A stretch of DNA of 64,000 bases from Ceratodon purpureus (lineage: Eukaryota > Streptophyta > Bryopsida > Pseudoditrichales > Ditrichaceae): assembly GCA_014871385.1 (NCBI GenBank), contig CM026426.1:88720886-88784885 (forward strand), in the 5' to 3' direction. Shown piece by piece: positions 62,869 to 64,000 of the stretch. Within the stretch, counting starts at the first letter, position 1. Each line of letters opens with the position of its first letter. The position numbers and the translations under genes are program-made. The notes under the pieces are model-generated. The model searched no databases, had not been told where the DNA came from, and saw only the letters and a list, made by a program, of their open reading frames with translations.

Positions 62869-63270
62869 AGTTTAGCTCGAGTCGAGCTAAACTGATCCTG
62901 GACAATGGGAATCATGAGTTTAGCTCGAGTCGAGCTAAACTGCTGCTGCCTTTTCGATGCAGAAGTTTAGCTCGACTCGAGCTAAACTCGTGTTGCCCTT
63001 TGGATACAGATGTTTAGCTCGACTCGAGCTAAACTACCGCACCCATAGGGCGCCAGAAGTTTAGCTCGACTCGAGCTAAACTCGTGTTGCCCTTTGGATA
63101 CAGATGTTTAGCTCGACTCGAGCTAAACTACCGCACCCATAGGGCGCCAGAAGTTTAGCTCGACTCGAGCTAAACTTCTTCCGCCCTTTGGGTGCTTGAG
63201 TTTAGCTCGAGTCGAGCTAAACTCATGATGCTCTTTGGATGCAGCAGTTTAGCTCGAGTCGAGCTAAACT
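62869..63270. repeat. PAL-C array: nine 25-bp palindromes with 47-bp period
   Basis: The unit is half-site AGTTTAGCTCGA, one central C or G, and the reverse complement of the half-site. Copies are at 62869, 62917, 62964, 63011, 63058, 63105, 63152, 63199 and 63246, spaced 48, then seven times 47 bp. Copies 4 and 6 differ only in the first base. The 22-bp gaps vary but share a CCCTTTGGATGCAGA-like consensus; two of them alternate, giving a 94-bp higher-order repeat from 62961. The first copy lies 98 bp upstream of the ATG of the DUF7869-type gene. The palindromes are much better conserved than the gaps. Confidence 0.97.
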
Positions 63271-63867
63271 GCAGTCCGCAAAAAGCGGCGCTTTAATAGG
63301 TGCTTCCATCTTCGGAATTCTGAGTCGCAGACTCAGAGTACGCTTACGGTGTCCGCTCTAAAACGTCTGTAAGAAGGAAAGAGAGACACTGCAAATACAC
63401 CATGACTTGAATCAATAGAAAGCATACAACAAGCAGATATCAATGAAGTGTACTGATGATCGGAGAAAACTAAAGAGAAGACGTACAACAGAAACGGCGC
63501 AATACAGCTTCCGCCCAGAAAACAACAACCTCCAAGTGAGCGCCGAGAGCTCCTACAAGCGAGAGAAGCAAGTGAGTAGAGAAAAGACTTCGACCGGGGA
63601 CGATTCCAGAGGTCATTCTTTAACGTGTGACCGTTTTCATGCCGCTTCAGTTTTGAAAATAGGCGGGAATCATGCATGACCATTCGACCCTCCACATTTC
63701 GGGGTGTGAGAAAGCGCGGGAAATACCACTTTCCACACTTCTCGGCCCTTTAGATAGATGCAGATGCAAAATATTTGGTGCATTTAATCAAATGGGATGG
63801 GTTGGAAGTCCCTATAGCGCCAGATAGAGTGTTGACTTTTGGCCGCGAACTTTTCTTCCTCTATCAG
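63271..63867. other. Upstream DNA right of the PAL-C array, no gene
   Basis: No gene is supported. A small palindrome TCTGAGTC-GCA-GACTCAGA lies near 63320-63338. The open frames on both strands at 63333-63695 lack domains. Confidence 0.4.
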
Positions 63868-63953
63868 GGTTCAGGGTTTAGGGTATAGGGTTCAGGGTTA
63901 AGGGTTTAGGGTCTTAGGTCCAGGGTCAAGGGTTTAGGGTATTAGGGTTAAGG
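63868..63953. repeat. Degenerate plant telomere-like repeat
   Basis: The tract is made of GGGTTTA/GGGTTCA/GGGTTAA units, mostly 6-8 bp long, with repeated TTTAGGG words. It matches the plant telomere motif in degenerate form. It is short and followed by ordinary sequence, so it is an interstitial or subtelomeric remnant and not a chromosome end. Confidence 0.85.
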
Positions 63954-64000
63954 CATTTTTAGGGACATTAAATATGTCGTACATGGAATAAAATTAAATC

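Noticed and set aside
62869-63270. CRISPR-like array (25-bp repeats with 22-bp gaps)
   Set aside because: The gaps share a common consensus and two of them repeat in turn, the repeat is a full palindrome, there are no cas genes and the context is plant nuclear. It is a tandem repeat with a conserved palindrome.

Overview
The window looks like nuclear DNA of a streptophyte plant, more likely a non-seed plant or charophyte alga than a seed plant. The evidence is spliceosomal introns with GT..AG ends, a canonical plant-type phosphatidate phosphohydrolase (lipin) gene, degenerate TTTAGGG-type telomere-like repeats near the right edge, and transposon families (MULE with SWIM finger, DUF7869-type, Ty3/gypsy fossils). 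The species cannot be named from sequence alone.

Layout. 1-1.9 kb is AT-rich with no gene. 1.9-5.1 kb is copy A of an unrecognised 3 kb coding repeat (minus strand). 5.1-10 kb is repeat debris with a clean 250 bp hAT-type MITE (7688-7937). 10-17.4 kb is a nest of old LTR-retrotransposon fossils. 19.1-26 kb holds the one clear host housekeeping gene, a 12-exon PAH/lipin gene. 26-34 kb is AT-rich gene-poor DNA with a (CT)n microsatellite, a decayed copy C of the coding repeat and old dispersed repeats. 34-45 kb holds a two-exon gene of unknown function, a coiled-coil/RING-like gene with one in-frame TAG, GC-rich minisatellites and copy B of the coding repeat. 45.5-63.3 kb holds a small unknown gene, a decayed MULE transposase gene, an intact 10-exon gene joining a ParB-like DGNHR domain to a beta-class amino-methyltransferase-like domain, and a DUF7869-type gene with one frameshift.

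The most unusual signal is short perfect palindromes, in families that each keep to their own territory. A 22-bp palindrome (half-site GTACTGCCGTT) is present in 17 good copies, all inside two introns of the ParB-methyltransferase gene. A 25-bp odd palindrome (half-site AGTTTAGCTCGA, C or G centre) forms nine copies at almost exactly 47-bp spacing just upstream of the DUF7869 gene, with diverged relatives beyond the other end of that gene. A 13-bp odd palindrome (half-site TTGCTG, C or G centre) is scattered through 1.9-5.8 kb and 34-44.5 kb, including introns of several unrelated genes. In the 25-bp array the palindromes are better conserved than the DNA between them. The best candidate for an undescribed system is the 45.5-63.3 kb block, where methyltransferase-like, ParB-like and transposase-like genes sit among these palindromes. 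That they work together is inference only.
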